This document shows positions 13,980-22,395 of a stretch of 29,814 nt of DNA, piece after piece. Position 1 is the first letter of the stretch; every line of letters begins with the position of its first letter. The stretch is taken from positions 1 through 29,814 of the IMG/VR virus record IMGVR_UViG_3300013307_000042, one strand, 5' to 3'. Below the pieces are notes generated by a model that made no database searches, had not been told where the DNA came from, and saw nothing but the letters and a program-made list of their open reading frames with translations. The stretch is from a virus. Made by a program: the position numbers and the translations under genes.

Positions 13980-15737
13980 TTGGCTCTGTCAAACACAGCA
14001 ACGCCAGTGCATTACGGGAAATTCCGTGATGCTGTGGTGAATGGTGAGATTCCCGTTAATGAGCAGATCTCGTTGCAGATGCTTCGTATTGACGAGCGCA
14101 TCGCCGACCCTCGCTATTTCTACGATGACCTCGCTATCGAGGGTTTCATCAAGTTCTGCGAGAACGAGTTGACGCTGACTGACGGTCAGGATCTCCGACT
14201 CCTAGACACATTTAAGCTTTGGGCTGAGGATCTTCTCAGCTGGTTCTATTTCATCGAGAAGACTGTTCCGGTATACAACCAAGAGATCCATACTACTCAT
14301 TATGAGCGTCGTATGGTCAAGGTTCGCCTTACCAAAAAGCAGTATCTCATTATCGCTCGTGGCGCAGCTAAGTCCATGTATGCCGAGTGTATGCATGCTT
14401 ACGGCTTGACTGTCGACACGGCAACAACTCATCAAATTGCGACTGCCCCGACAATGAAGCAGGCGGATGAGGTTCTTTCCCCATTCCGTACTGCAATCAC
14501 TCGGGCTAAGGGTCCTTATTTCCAACTTCTCACTGAAGGTTCTCTTCAAAATACGACCGGCTCTCGTGCATTGCGCCAGAAGCTTGTGTCGACGAAGAAG
14601 GGAATTGAGAACTTCATGACGAACTCGGTTCTCGAGATTCGTCCTATGCGCATTGATAAGCTCCAGGGTTTGCGTACTAAGTACAATACCGTGGATGAGT
14701 GGCTCTCTGGAGATGTCCGTGAGGATGTCATTGGTGCTCTTGAGCAGGGCGCCATGAAGGAAGAGGGATATTGGATCATCGCCATTTCTTCGGAAGGAAC
14801 CGTGCGTAACGGTTCTGGCGACACGATCAAGCTCGAGCTTCAGAGCATCCTTAAGGGTGAATATTCGGCACCTCAGACATCGATCTGGTGGTATCGTCTT
14901 GACAACATTGAAGAGGTCAACGACCCTAACATGTGGCCAAAGGCGCAGCCGAACCTCGGTTACACTGTTTCGTATGAGGACTATCAGGAGGAAGTTGAGC
15001 GCATGCAGAATGTGCCGGCTACTCGTAATGATATCCTTGCTAAGCGATTCGGTATTCCGATGGAAGGTTACACCTACTTCTTCCCCTATGACGAGACGGT
15101 TCCGACTCTTCCATATCACGATCCCATCCGATTCGATGGTATGCCGTGTTCGATGGGCGCCGACCTTTCTCAGGGTGATGACTTCTGTGCCTTTACCTTG
15201 CTCTTCCCGATGACCAATGGAACTTTTGGAATTAAGACTCGCTCTTACATTTCTGAATTGACATTGAAGAAGCTTCAACCGGCCATGCAGTTTAAGTATC
15301 AGGAACTGATGAAGGAAGGAACCCTTCACGTTCTGGATGGTAATATTCTGGACATGATGGTGGTGTATGAGGATCTTGATCGATTCCTTACGACACATCA
15401 GTATGATGTTAATGCCTTTGGATACGACCCATACAATGCCAAGGAGTTTGTTAATCGCTGGGAAAGCGAGAACGGACCATTTGGTATTGTCAAGGTTATT
15501 CAGGGTGCTCGTACTGAATCAGTTCCTCTTGGCGAGCTGAAGAAGCTCAGTGGAGAGAGAGCTCTCCTCTTTGATGAGCAGCTGATGCAGTTTGCCATGG
15601 GTAATGCGATCACGATCGAAGACACTAATGGTAACCGCAAACTCTTGAAGAAGCGTCAGGATCAGAAGATCGATAACGTTGCCGCTTTGATCGATGCGTG
15701 GGTTGCTTATAAACTCAACAAGGATAACTTCGAGTAA
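13980..15737 (+). CDS. Terminase large subunit
   Basis: 585 residues from TTG 13980, 7 nt after AGGGAGGG; the longer open frame to 13842 runs through the previous gene and lacks a ribosome site. It is the ATP-driven packaging motor and nuclease. The Walker A-type motif ARGAAKS is at 126-132, and Walker B (NTVDEW with Asp239-Glu240) follows. The nuclease domain begins with GADLSQGDDF (Asp395), followed by LDGNILDMMVVYEDL and GYDPYNAKEFVNRW. Lengths and motif order fit the large terminases of Gram-positive siphophages. A 67-nt gap with an imperfect hairpin precedes it. Confidence 0.95.
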   Translation: MALSNTATPVHYGKFRDAVVNGEIPVNEQISLQMLRIDERIADPRYFYDDLAIEGFIKFCENELTLTDGQDLRLLDTFKLWAEDLLSWFYFIEKTVPVYNQEIHTTHYERRMVKVRLTKKQYLIIARGAAKSMYAECMHAYGLTVDTATTHQIATAPTMKQADEVLSPFRTAITRAKGPYFQLLTEGSLQNTTGSRALRQKLVSTKKGIENFMTNSVLEIRPMRIDKLQGLRTKYNTVDEWLSGDVREDVIGALEQGAMKEEGYWIIAISSEGTVRNGSGDTIKLELQSILKGEYSAPQTSIWWYRLDNIEEVNDPNMWPKAQPNLGYTVSYEDYQEEVERMQNVPATRNDILAKRFGIPMEGYTYFFPYDETVPTLPYHDPIRFDGMPCSMGADLSQGDDFCAFTLLFPMTNGTFGIKTRSYISELTLKKLQPAMQFKYQELMKEGTLHVLDGNILDMMVVYEDLDRFLTTHQYDVNAFGYDPYNAKEFVNRWESENGPFGIVKVIQGARTESVPLGELKKLSGERALLFDEQLMQFAMGNAITIEDTNGNRKLLKKRQDQKIDNVAALIDAWVAYKLNKDNFE

Positions 15738-15745
15738 GGGACGCC

Positions 15746-16153
15746 ATGTCAAACGACGTTGATGATTTTCTTGCTCACTTTGGTATTCCTGGCATGAAGT
15801 GGGGCCGAAGGAATTCTTCGGTCTCAGTGGCTACTGATCGCCCACAACTTACTCCTGAACAAAAGCGTGAGCGAGCTAAGAAGATTGCGACTCTGACCGC
15901 CGCAGGAGCTCTTGGTGCATATTATGTGTACAAGAAGATCGATCGGAAACGAAAGATCAATGCGCTTAGCGCCAAGAACTTTGAAGAGGGTAAGAAAGCT
16001 GCTCAAGCACTGATCACGAGCGATTTCGGTAAGAATTACTTGAAGATTGCTAATGGCGGTGGAGCAGGTCCCTCTAACCTCATTAGGAACGTCGCGCCCG
16101 GCTATGCTTCTGGCATAGAGTTCCTTTCGAAGACTGCCAAGGCGAGTTTGTAA
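15746..16153 (+). CDS. FLAHFG-tagged small membrane-type protein
   Basis: 135 residues from ATG 15746 (GTAAGGGACGCC). The tag is DVDDFLAHFGIPGMKWGRR (~4-22). A hydrophobic segment (KIATLTAAGALGAYYVY, ~47-63) is followed by a basic stretch (KKIDRKRK) and a mixed C-terminus (GKKAAQALITSDFGKNYL). Apart from the tag, it does not clearly align with the other small tagged proteins. Its place directly after the terminase and before the portal suggests a head component. Membrane insertion after injection is a possibility only. Confidence 0.85.
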   Translation: MSNDVDDFLAHFGIPGMKWGRRNSSVSVATDRPQLTPEQKRERAKKIATLTAAGALGAYYVYKKIDRKRKINALSAKNFEEGKKAAQALITSDFGKNYLKIANGGGAGPSNLIRNVAPGYASGIEFLSKTAKASL

Positions 16154-16177
16154 AAACACTTTAGAAAGGTTCATATT

Positions 16178-16705
16178 ATGGATGTTGATGACTTCCTCGC
16201 TCATTACGGTACGAAGGGTATGAAGTGGGGAGTGACTCGAGCCAACGCTAAGGGTACATCTCAGCGTAGTCAGAAGATTCAGTCGGCTCGGAATCGACAG
16301 GAATCGAACGCTGCGAACGTTGCGAAAGCAAAATCTGATTTTAAATCGGCCAAGAAGACTTTCAATACCGATAAAGCCATTGCTGGAATGTCCAAGAACG
16401 GCAAGGAATTTGCTGTTGATTTGTTGTTCGGTAGTTCAGTCAAGCGTAAAGCTATGGCTGCGCCAGGTAATCGCTCACAGCAGTCCGATCGAGCTAATAA
16501 AATTGATGCTGCCCGCTCTCGTATTTCCGATAGCAAAAAGCGAGTTCTCGATGCTAAAGCCAGCCTTAAAGAGATGAAGGCTAAGCAGGATTCTGATAGT
16601 GCCGTTGCCGCTCAATTTAAGAGCGGAAAGGAATTTGCTGCCTGGTTTGCAGGTGGAGAACTTGGACAGCGGGCGTATTCTCGTAAGGCTGCTGCTTCCT
16701 CCTAA
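16178..16705 (+). CDS. FLAHYG-tagged, lysine/alanine-rich helical protein
   Basis: 175 residues from ATG 16178 (TTAGAAAGGTTC). The N-terminus is DVDDFLAHYGTKGMKWGVT. The rest is basic and strongly helical (AKSDFKSAKKTF, DAARSRISDSKKRVLDAK). It has two similar halves, each containing K-x(4)-G-K-E-F-A (MSKNGKEFAVDLLFG at ~70 and FKSGKEFAAWFAGG at ~148), which suggests an internal duplication. The composition resembles DNA-binding internal head proteins. It lies just before the portal gene. Confidence 0.86.
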   Translation: MDVDDFLAHYGTKGMKWGVTRANAKGTSQRSQKIQSARNRQESNAANVAKAKSDFKSAKKTFNTDKAIAGMSKNGKEFAVDLLFGSSVKRKAMAAPGNRSQQSDRANKIDAARSRISDSKKRVLDAKASLKEMKAKQDSDSAVAAQFKSGKEFAAWFAGGELGQRAYSRKAAASS

Positions 16706-16739
16706 TAATCGACATCTAAACTAAGAAAGGAGGTGGCAT

Positions 16740-18017
16740 GTGGGAATTCGTGATCGACTCACCCATGCATGGGATGCATTCGTAGATAATGATCGAACTG
16801 ACTATTCTGGAACCCCGGTAGATTTCCGAGGATACGGTAGTAGCTTTGGACTTCGTCCAGATCGCTCTCGGATTCGTATTTCCGGTGAGGGATCGATCAT
16901 TTCCTCCATTTACACCCGTCTCAGTATTGATGTCGCTTCTGTGTTTATTCGACATGTTCGTCAGGATGAGAACGGTCGATATTTCGCAGACGTTACGAGC
17001 GGTCTAGCTGATTGTCTGACAGTCGAGGCGAACCTTGATCAGGCGGCATCGGCATTCCGACAGGACATGGCTCTGACCCTCTTTGATAAGGGTGTCTTGG
17101 CAATTGTTCCTGTGGAGACCTCCATCGATCCTCGATATTCTAGTGGATACGACATCAAGACTCTCCAGGTTGGGGAGATCGTTGGTTGGTATCCGGATCA
17201 CGTCCGTGTGAAGTTGTGGAATCGAGTGAAGGCTCGTCATGACGAACTTGTCCTCCCTAAGCGGGTTGTGGCAATTGTAGAGAATCCTCTCTACTCCGTG
17301 ATGAACGAACCGAACTCTATTCTTCAGCGACTCATTCGAAAGCTTCAGCTTCTCGATCAGCTTGATGAAGTAGCCGCCTCTGGCAAGCTCGATATCATTA
17401 TCGGTCTTCCCTACACCATCAGGACTGACGAGAAGCGAAAGCAAGCTGAGCAGCGTCGTAGTGACATTGAGAAGCAGCTGGCGAATGGTAAGTATGGAAT
17501 TGCTTACACGGATGGTTCGGAGAAAATTACTCAGCTGAATCGACCTGCGGAAAACAACATGCTGGCTCAGGTTAAGTATCTGACAGACATGCTGTACAAC
17601 CAGCTCGGTCTCACTCAGTCCATCTTTGATGGTACTGCTGATGAGGCAACCATGCTGAATTATTACAACCGAACTATCGAGCCTGTACTTCGAGCGATTT
17701 GTGAAGCGATGACGCGAACCTTCCTGACCAAGACGGCCAGGACGCAGCGCCAGACGATCGACTTCGTTCGGGATCCATTCAAGCTCGTACCGATCAGTCA
17801 GTTGGCCGACATTGGTGAGAAGTTCTCTCGTAATGAGATTCTGACTTCCAATGAGATCCGTGGAATTATGGGCTTCAAGCCTGCCCCGGATCCTAATGCT
17901 GACAAGCTGATCAACTCCAACATGCCTGCTGAAAAGCGGCAGCTTTCCAATGTAAACCCCAACGCTAGTCTCGACCCGGCCGCAGCGCCATTCGAGCTGA
18001 AGCAGATCGCACCGTAA
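16740..18017 (+). CDS. Portal protein
   Basis: 425 residues from GTG 16740 (AAGAAAGGAGGTGG immediately upstream; an out-of-frame ATG at 16738 is ignored). Features of HK97-type portals: an N-terminal region starting GIRDRLTHAWDAF, the segment VGWYPDHVRVKLWN, QRLIRKLQLLDQLDEVAASG (stem helix), the clip or crown part with ITQLNRPAENNMLAQVKYL, the wing helices GLTQSIFDGTADEATMLNYY, and RNEILTSNEIRGIMGF near the C-terminus, a common portal ending. It forms the dodecameric DNA gate. Its position before the protease-capsid gene is classical. Confidence 0.93.
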   Translation: MGIRDRLTHAWDAFVDNDRTDYSGTPVDFRGYGSSFGLRPDRSRIRISGEGSIISSIYTRLSIDVASVFIRHVRQDENGRYFADVTSGLADCLTVEANLDQAASAFRQDMALTLFDKGVLAIVPVETSIDPRYSSGYDIKTLQVGEIVGWYPDHVRVKLWNRVKARHDELVLPKRVVAIVENPLYSVMNEPNSILQRLIRKLQLLDQLDEVAASGKLDIIIGLPYTIRTDEKRKQAEQRRSDIEKQLANGKYGIAYTDGSEKITQLNRPAENNMLAQVKYLTDMLYNQLGLTQSIFDGTADEATMLNYYNRTIEPVLRAICEAMTRTFLTKTARTQRQTIDFVRDPFKLVPISQLADIGEKFSRNEILTSNEIRGIMGFKPAPDPNADKLINSNMPAEKRQLSNVNPNASLDPAAAPFELKQIAP

Positions 18018-18034
18018 GGAAGGAGATCTTCAAA

Positions 18035-20239
18035 ATGGGAGAAAAGCAGACGCCTGACTTTAGTGGATGGGCAACTGTGAACGACCAGAAGTGCTCCGAC
18101 GGTCGAACCATCAAGTCCGGTGCCTTCGCGCACATGGACAAGAAGAAGGTTCCGCTCGTTTGGCAGCATCAGCACAATGATCCGGGATCCGTGCTTGGGC
18201 ACGCAATCCTCGAGAATCGTGCATTCGGAGTATTCTGTCACGGATACTTCAACGAGACCGAGAACGGCCAGCAGGCCAAGGCAATGGTCAAGCACCAGGA
18301 CATCGACTCTCTGTCGATCTTCGCGAACAATCTGACGGAGCGCCGTGTGAACGGTGGCCGTGAGGTTTACCACGGAGACATTCGGGAAGTCAGTCTGGTT
18401 CTTGTCGGTGCAAACCCTGGCGCCGTCATTGAGAACATTAACATTGTTCACGGTGACATGTTCGAGGAACTCCAGGATGAGGCCATCATCTGGAATGAGC
18501 AGCATCTTGCTCACTCCGATGAGGGTGATTCCGACGTCGAGAACACGGACGAAGTTGATGCTGAGGTGGAGGCAGAGGTCGAAGAGACCGACGCTGAAGT
18601 CGAGGCTGAGGTGACTGATGAGTCTGAGGACTCTGACGAGGTCGTCCAGCACTCCGCCGAGGAGATTCAGACGGTCTTTGCTTCCTTTAACGAGGATCAG
18701 GCAGAGGTTGTTCGACACATGCTTAGCGAGGCTCTCAAGGTCTCCGCTGATGAAGAGACCAAGACAAAGGATAATGTCATGACTGATGAGCTTGCTCACG
18801 CCAACGGTGACGCTACCGTTGAGGAAATCTTCAATACCTTCACGGAGGATCAGAAGAGCGTCCTTTATTACATGATCGGGGAGGCCCTTCAGGGTGCCGG
18901 CGCCGACTCCGCCCAGCACTCGGGCCTTTCCGAGGAGGACAAGGATTCCTTCCTCGCGCACATCAACAACTCCGTTAAGGATGGATTCGACGAAATGAAG
19001 AAGAACCTGTTTGAGCAGAATGGCCTCGTCGGCGACACCGCAGACAAGGGCACGAGCCTGACCCACTCCCAGACCGAGGCGATCTTCGCTGACGCGCAGA
19101 AGGAGGGCTCCCTCAAGGATGCCTTCGCTCACGCGGCTCAGAACTACGGTATCGAGGACATCGATATCCTGTTCCCGGATGCCCAGACGATCGAGAACTC
19201 GCCCAGCTTCCTGAAGCGCCGCACCGAGTGGGTGGCTGACGTCCTCGCGACGACCAAGCACTCCCCGTTCTCGCGGATCAAGTCGGTTGTGGCCGATATC
19301 ACCGCTGAAGAGGCTCGTGCCAAGGGTTACGTTAAGGGTAACCTGAAGAAGGACGAGGTCATCAAGCTCCTGAAGCGAGTGACGACCCCGACCACGATCT
19401 ACAAGAAGCAGAAGCTGGACCGCGATGACATCGTGGACATCACCTCGCTTGATGTGGTGGCGTGGCTGAAGGCTGAGATGCGGATCATGCTCGATGAGGA
19501 AATCGCCCGTGCGATCCTTATCGGTGACGGTCGCGAGCCCGACTCCGAGGACAAGATCGACGAGGACCACATCCGTCCCATCGCTTACGATGCTGAGATG
19601 TACGCCCACGCGGTCACCCTCACGGTGAACTCCGCGAACGACATCGTTGAGGGTATCCTCTACGCTCGTCGTAACTACAAGGGCACGGGTAACCCGACCC
19701 TCTACACCACGGACGAGGTTCTCACCGACCTTCTCCTGCAGAAGGACAAGGTCGGCCGTCGTCTCTACGAGACCGAGGAGTCCCTGGCTGCCGCGCTTCG
19801 CGTGTCGAAGATCGTCACTGTCGAGGTGTTCGAGGACACCCCGGAGATCCTGGCGATCATCGTCAACCTGACCGACTACACCGTTGGTGCGGACAAGGGT
19901 GGCGAGGTCTCGATGTTCGACGACTTCGACATCGACTACAACCAGTACAAGTACCTGATTGAGACGCGCATCTCCGGTGCGCTGACCAAGCCCAAGTCGG
20001 CTCTGGTCATCAAGCAGAACCTTGGTACGGTTGTGACGCCGCAGCAGCCTGCGTACAACGCGAGCACGCACGTCATCACCATCCCCTCGCAGACCGGTGT
20101 CGAGTACTACATCGACAACGTGAAGCAGACGGCTGGTCCGGGCACGGCGATCACCGAGTCCACCGAGGTCGAGGCTCGCCCCGCCACGGGCTACTCGTTC
20201 CCGCACGGCACGGACGCTGACTGGTTCTTCGCGTTCTGA
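18035..20239 (+). CDS. Fused prohead protease, scaffold region and major capsid protein
   Basis: 734 residues with ATG after GGAAGGAGATC. Residues ~1-145 are an HK97-type prohead serine protease: VPLVWQHQHNDP (His45/His47) and DSLSIFAN (Ser94), ending NINIVHG. Residues ~150-366 are an acidic, scaffold-like region (EVEAEVEETDAEVEAEV) with two copies of an EEI(Q/F)-x2-F-x(2)EDQ repeat (~208 and ~259) and seven short His motifs (H160, 206, 255, 295, 309, 344, 366). Residues ~367-660 are the major capsid domain (NYGIEDIDILFPDAQ, RIKSVVADITAEEARAKGY, MFDDFDIDYNQYKY). Residues ~661-734 are an extra beta domain like that on the tail tube protein. Processing between parts by its own protease is expected. 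The capsid part is rich in C-ending codons, typical of high expression. Confidence 0.92.
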   Translation: MGEKQTPDFSGWATVNDQKCSDGRTIKSGAFAHMDKKKVPLVWQHQHNDPGSVLGHAILENRAFGVFCHGYFNETENGQQAKAMVKHQDIDSLSIFANNLTERRVNGGREVYHGDIREVSLVLVGANPGAVIENINIVHGDMFEELQDEAIIWNEQHLAHSDEGDSDVENTDEVDAEVEAEVEETDAEVEAEVTDESEDSDEVVQHSAEEIQTVFASFNEDQAEVVRHMLSEALKVSADEETKTKDNVMTDELAHANGDATVEEIFNTFTEDQKSVLYYMIGEALQGAGADSAQHSGLSEEDKDSFLAHINNSVKDGFDEMKKNLFEQNGLVGDTADKGTSLTHSQTEAIFADAQKEGSLKDAFAHAAQNYGIEDIDILFPDAQTIENSPSFLKRRTEWVADVLATTKHSPFSRIKSVVADITAEEARAKGYVKGNLKKDEVIKLLKRVTTPTTIYKKQKLDRDDIVDITSLDVVAWLKAEMRIMLDEEIARAILIGDGREPDSEDKIDEDHIRPIAYDAEMYAHAVTLTVNSANDIVEGILYARRNYKGTGNPTLYTTDEVLTDLLLQKDKVGRRLYETEESLAAALRVSKIVTVEVFEDTPEILAIIVNLTDYTVGADKGGEVSMFDDFDIDYNQYKYLIETRISGALTKPKSALVIKQNLGTVVTPQQPAYNASTHVITIPSQTGVEYYIDNVKQTAGPGTAITESTEVEARPATGYSFPHGTDADWFFAF

Positions 20240-20260
20240 GTTAGGGAGTAATCCTTCAAA

Positions 20261-20608
20261 ATGGCAAAGATCTATAGTGTCATCGGTTTCGGTGGAACTG
20301 TAGAGACTCGGCCAGGTGTTAGAGAGGACGTCATCAGGGAGCGTAAGTTCTTTGGTGACGTCCTCTATCCCTCTCGGCAATTCCGAGAGAGTGATAAAGT
20401 TAATGCTGACGCCTATACGGGTACTCAGCTCAGTTTCGTTATCGATGACTGGGCCGCAGAAAACATCTTTGCCATCAGATTCGTCGAATGGCATGGTGAA
20501 ATGTGGTTCGTTAAGAGTCTGAGTGTGGAACGACCCCGGCTGATTCTTCGATTGGGGGATGTGTATAATGGCCCTCGAGCCACCAACACCGGTATTAACG
20601 CGCCGTGA
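20261..20608 (+). CDS. Head closure (head-tail joining) protein
   Basis: 115 residues; ATG after AGGGAGTAATCC. The mainly beta sequence includes KFFGDVLYPSRQFRES, QLSFVIDDWAAENIFAIRF and WFVKSLSVERPRLILRLG, resembling small beta-barrel head closure or stopper proteins encoded between capsid and tail terminator. Its 3' end overlaps the next gene by 41 nt. The function is inferred from order and shape; the family is not identified by a signature. Confidence 0.75.
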   Translation: MAKIYSVIGFGGTVETRPGVREDVIRERKFFGDVLYPSRQFRESDKVNADAYTGTQLSFVIDDWAAENIFAIRFVEWHGEMWFVKSLSVERPRLILRLGDVYNGPRATNTGINAP

Positions 20609-20900
20609 TGAACTAAATGAAATTTTTGTCGAGATGCTTGGAAGTCGAAATGTGTACTTCCAGCCGGACCCGAATTACATTATGGATTATCCGGCCATCG
20701 TCTATGAGATGGATGGTCAGCATGCTGCGTTCGCCGATAATTCCCCGTGGCGAAGAAAGGATCGGTATCAGGTTACGCTCATTGATCGTGACCCTGATGT
20801 TCCCGTTCGAAGGAAGATTGAGACACTCGTTGAGTGTACCTTCACCCGGTCATTCGTTTCGAGTGGTCTGAATCACTTCATTTACTCACTTTACTTCTAG
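20568..20900 (+). CDS. Tail terminator-like protein
   Basis: 110 residues. ATG 20568 is chosen because GGGGGAT lies 8-9 nt upstream; the longer ATG at 20559 sits inside that site. The sequence pattern LNEIFVEMLGSRNVYFQPDP, YPAIVYEMDG, then KDRYQVTLIDRDPD fits small tail terminator proteins, which form a ring capping the tail tube and end with a short hydrophobic tail (LNHFIYSLYF). The gene overlaps head closure upstream and is 12 nt from the tail tube gene. Confidence 0.82.
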   Translation: MALEPPTPVLTRRDELNEIFVEMLGSRNVYFQPDPNYIMDYPAIVYEMDGQHAAFADNSPWRRKDRYQVTLIDRDPDVPVRRKIETLVECTFTRSFVSSGLNHFIYSLYF

Positions 20901-20912
20901 AAAGGAAGTATA

Positions 20913-21800
20913 ATGGCTATCCTTACTTGGGATGGGACTGGTGAGCGCTTCTATGAGACCGGTGTGGATCATGGTGTGCTGTACCTTCCCAATAACGGTG
21001 TTTACGACACCGCTTACCCGTGGAACGGTCTGACGGCTGTTACTGAGTCGCCTTCGGGTGCCGAGGCAACGCCGATCTACGCCGACAACATCAAGTACCT
21101 GAACCTCGTTTCCGCTGAGGACTTCGGTGGCACCATCGAGGCATTCACATTCCCGCCCCAGTTCGCTCAGTGCGATGGTACGGCCCTTCCGTCTCCCGGT
21201 GTTTCCGTGGGTCAGCAGGCTCGTCGAACGTTCGGTTTCGTTTACCGGACGAAGAAGGGTAATGACGTTAATGCTGACCTGGGCTACAAGCTTCACCTTG
21301 TGTGGGGTGCTCTGGCGTCTCCTTCGGAGAAGGTATACAACACCGTTAACGATTCGCCTGAGGCTGTGTCGTTTAGCTGGGACTTCACGACGACTCCTCT
21401 GGGAATCACGGCTGTTGCCGGTCTTCGTCCGACGGCTCAGATGACTATCGACTCGACGGTTGTTGCGGCAGCTGCTCTGACGCAGCTTGAGAACGCCCTT
21501 TTCGGTACGGCGGGTACGAACGCTCGCCTTCCGTTGCCTGATGAGGTTATCCAGATGTTCTCTGGTACGGCCACGCAGGTGACCCCGACGGCTCCGACGG
21601 CAACGACCGCCGGTGTCATCACCATCCCGCCGGTTACTGGTGTGGTCTACCGCCGCGCCGACACCAACGCGGTGGTTACGGGTACCGTTACGATCACGAC
21701 GCTTGGTCAGTCGTTGGTCATTCGTGCTACGCCTGCAAGTGGTCTGTACTACTTCGCGCCGAACACGGACGACGACTGGTCGTTCACGAAGACCGTCTAA
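20913..21800 (+). CDS. Major tail tube protein with C-terminal decoration domain
   Basis: 295 residues; ATG after GAAAGGAAGTATA. Residues ~1-220 are the tail tube fold as in many Gram-positive siphophages: LTWDGTGERFYETGVDHGVL, WNGLTAVTESPSGAEATPIY, KLHLVWGALASPSEKVY, FSWDFTTTP and MTIDSTVV. Residues ~222-295 are a separate beta domain (VTPTAPTATTAGVITIP... ending TDDDWSF) nearly matching the last ~74 residues of the capsid protein. Codons are biased to G/C-ending forms as in the capsid gene, in line with high expression. Two further genes downstream copy the tube domain. Confidence 0.92.
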   Translation: MAILTWDGTGERFYETGVDHGVLYLPNNGVYDTAYPWNGLTAVTESPSGAEATPIYADNIKYLNLVSAEDFGGTIEAFTFPPQFAQCDGTALPSPGVSVGQQARRTFGFVYRTKKGNDVNADLGYKLHLVWGALASPSEKVYNTVNDSPEAVSFSWDFTTTPLGITAVAGLRPTAQMTIDSTVVAAAALTQLENALFGTAGTNARLPLPDEVIQMFSGTATQVTPTAPTATTAGVITIPPVTGVVYRRADTNAVVTGTVTITTLGQSLVIRATPASGLYYFAPNTDDDWSFTKTV

Positions 21801-21835
21801 CAAGAGGTGATCCACATCTGAGAGGGGACCAGAGA

Positions 21836-22378
21836 ATGCCTATTAAGATCACAGTGCCAGGCGAAGAGTTCTGGGATGAAAAGGAAGAGATCTTCCGCAC
21901 TAATCCTGGAACGGTTCTGACGCTGGAGCATTCTCTGGTCTCCCTTTCAAAATGGGAGTCATTCTTCAAGAAGCCTTTCCTAGGTCAAGAGAAGAAGACT
22001 CCCGAAGAGACCTTTGAATACATTCGAATGATGAGTCTTGACGAGGATGTCCCTGAGGTCATCTTTCATCGTCTGAGCAATGAGAATGTCGCAGAGATCA
22101 ATGCCTACATCGAAGACAAGATGACGGCCACGACTTTCCGAGAGATGCCGCGTTCTGGTAGTAGAGAAATCATTACCAATGAGATCATCCGTAACTGGAT
22201 GGTCAGCTTTAACGTACCTCTCGAGTATGAGAATCGACACCTGAACCAGCTCTTCACGCTGATCAAGGTGATTAATGAAAAGAACAAGCCTCAGAAAAAG
22301 ATGAGTAGGTCTGAATTGGCCGCTCATAATCGCTCTTTGAATGAGCGTCGTCTGAAGCAGTATGGAACCTCCGGCTAA
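21836..22378 (+). CDS. Tail assembly chaperone
   Basis: 180 residues; ATG after GAGAGGGGACCAGAG. Helical protein with LEHSLVSLSKWESFFKKPFL, IRMMSLDEDVPEVIFHRLS, MTATTFREMP and REIITNEIIRNWMVSFNVP, ending basic. The composition and position right after the tail tube gene match tail assembly chaperones of this phage type, which bind the tape measure protein. In many siphophages a -1 frameshift makes a longer second product; here a G-AAA-AAG run at ~22297 would lead to a stop after two codons, so no such extension is encoded next to it. Confidence 0.82.
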   Translation: MPIKITVPGEEFWDEKEEIFRTNPGTVLTLEHSLVSLSKWESFFKKPFLGQEKKTPEETFEYIRMMSLDEDVPEVIFHRLSNENVAEINAYIEDKMTATTFREMPRSGSREIITNEIIRNWMVSFNVPLEYENRHLNQLFTLIKVINEKNKPQKKMSRSELAAHNRSLNERRLKQYGTSG

Positions 22379-22395
22379 ACAAAGAAGGTGAAAGA

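Noticed and set aside
17798-20494. 898-residue open frame on the minus strand across the capsid gene
   Set aside because: It is a shadow of the capsid and portal codons: Leu/Val/Arg-rich sequence with no domain, no ribosome site, and opposite to all other genes.
22290-22320. Classical -1 frameshift in the tail assembly chaperone gene
   Set aside because: The G-AAA-AAG run would lead in the -1 frame to GAT-GAG-TAG, ending at once, so no extended product is made.
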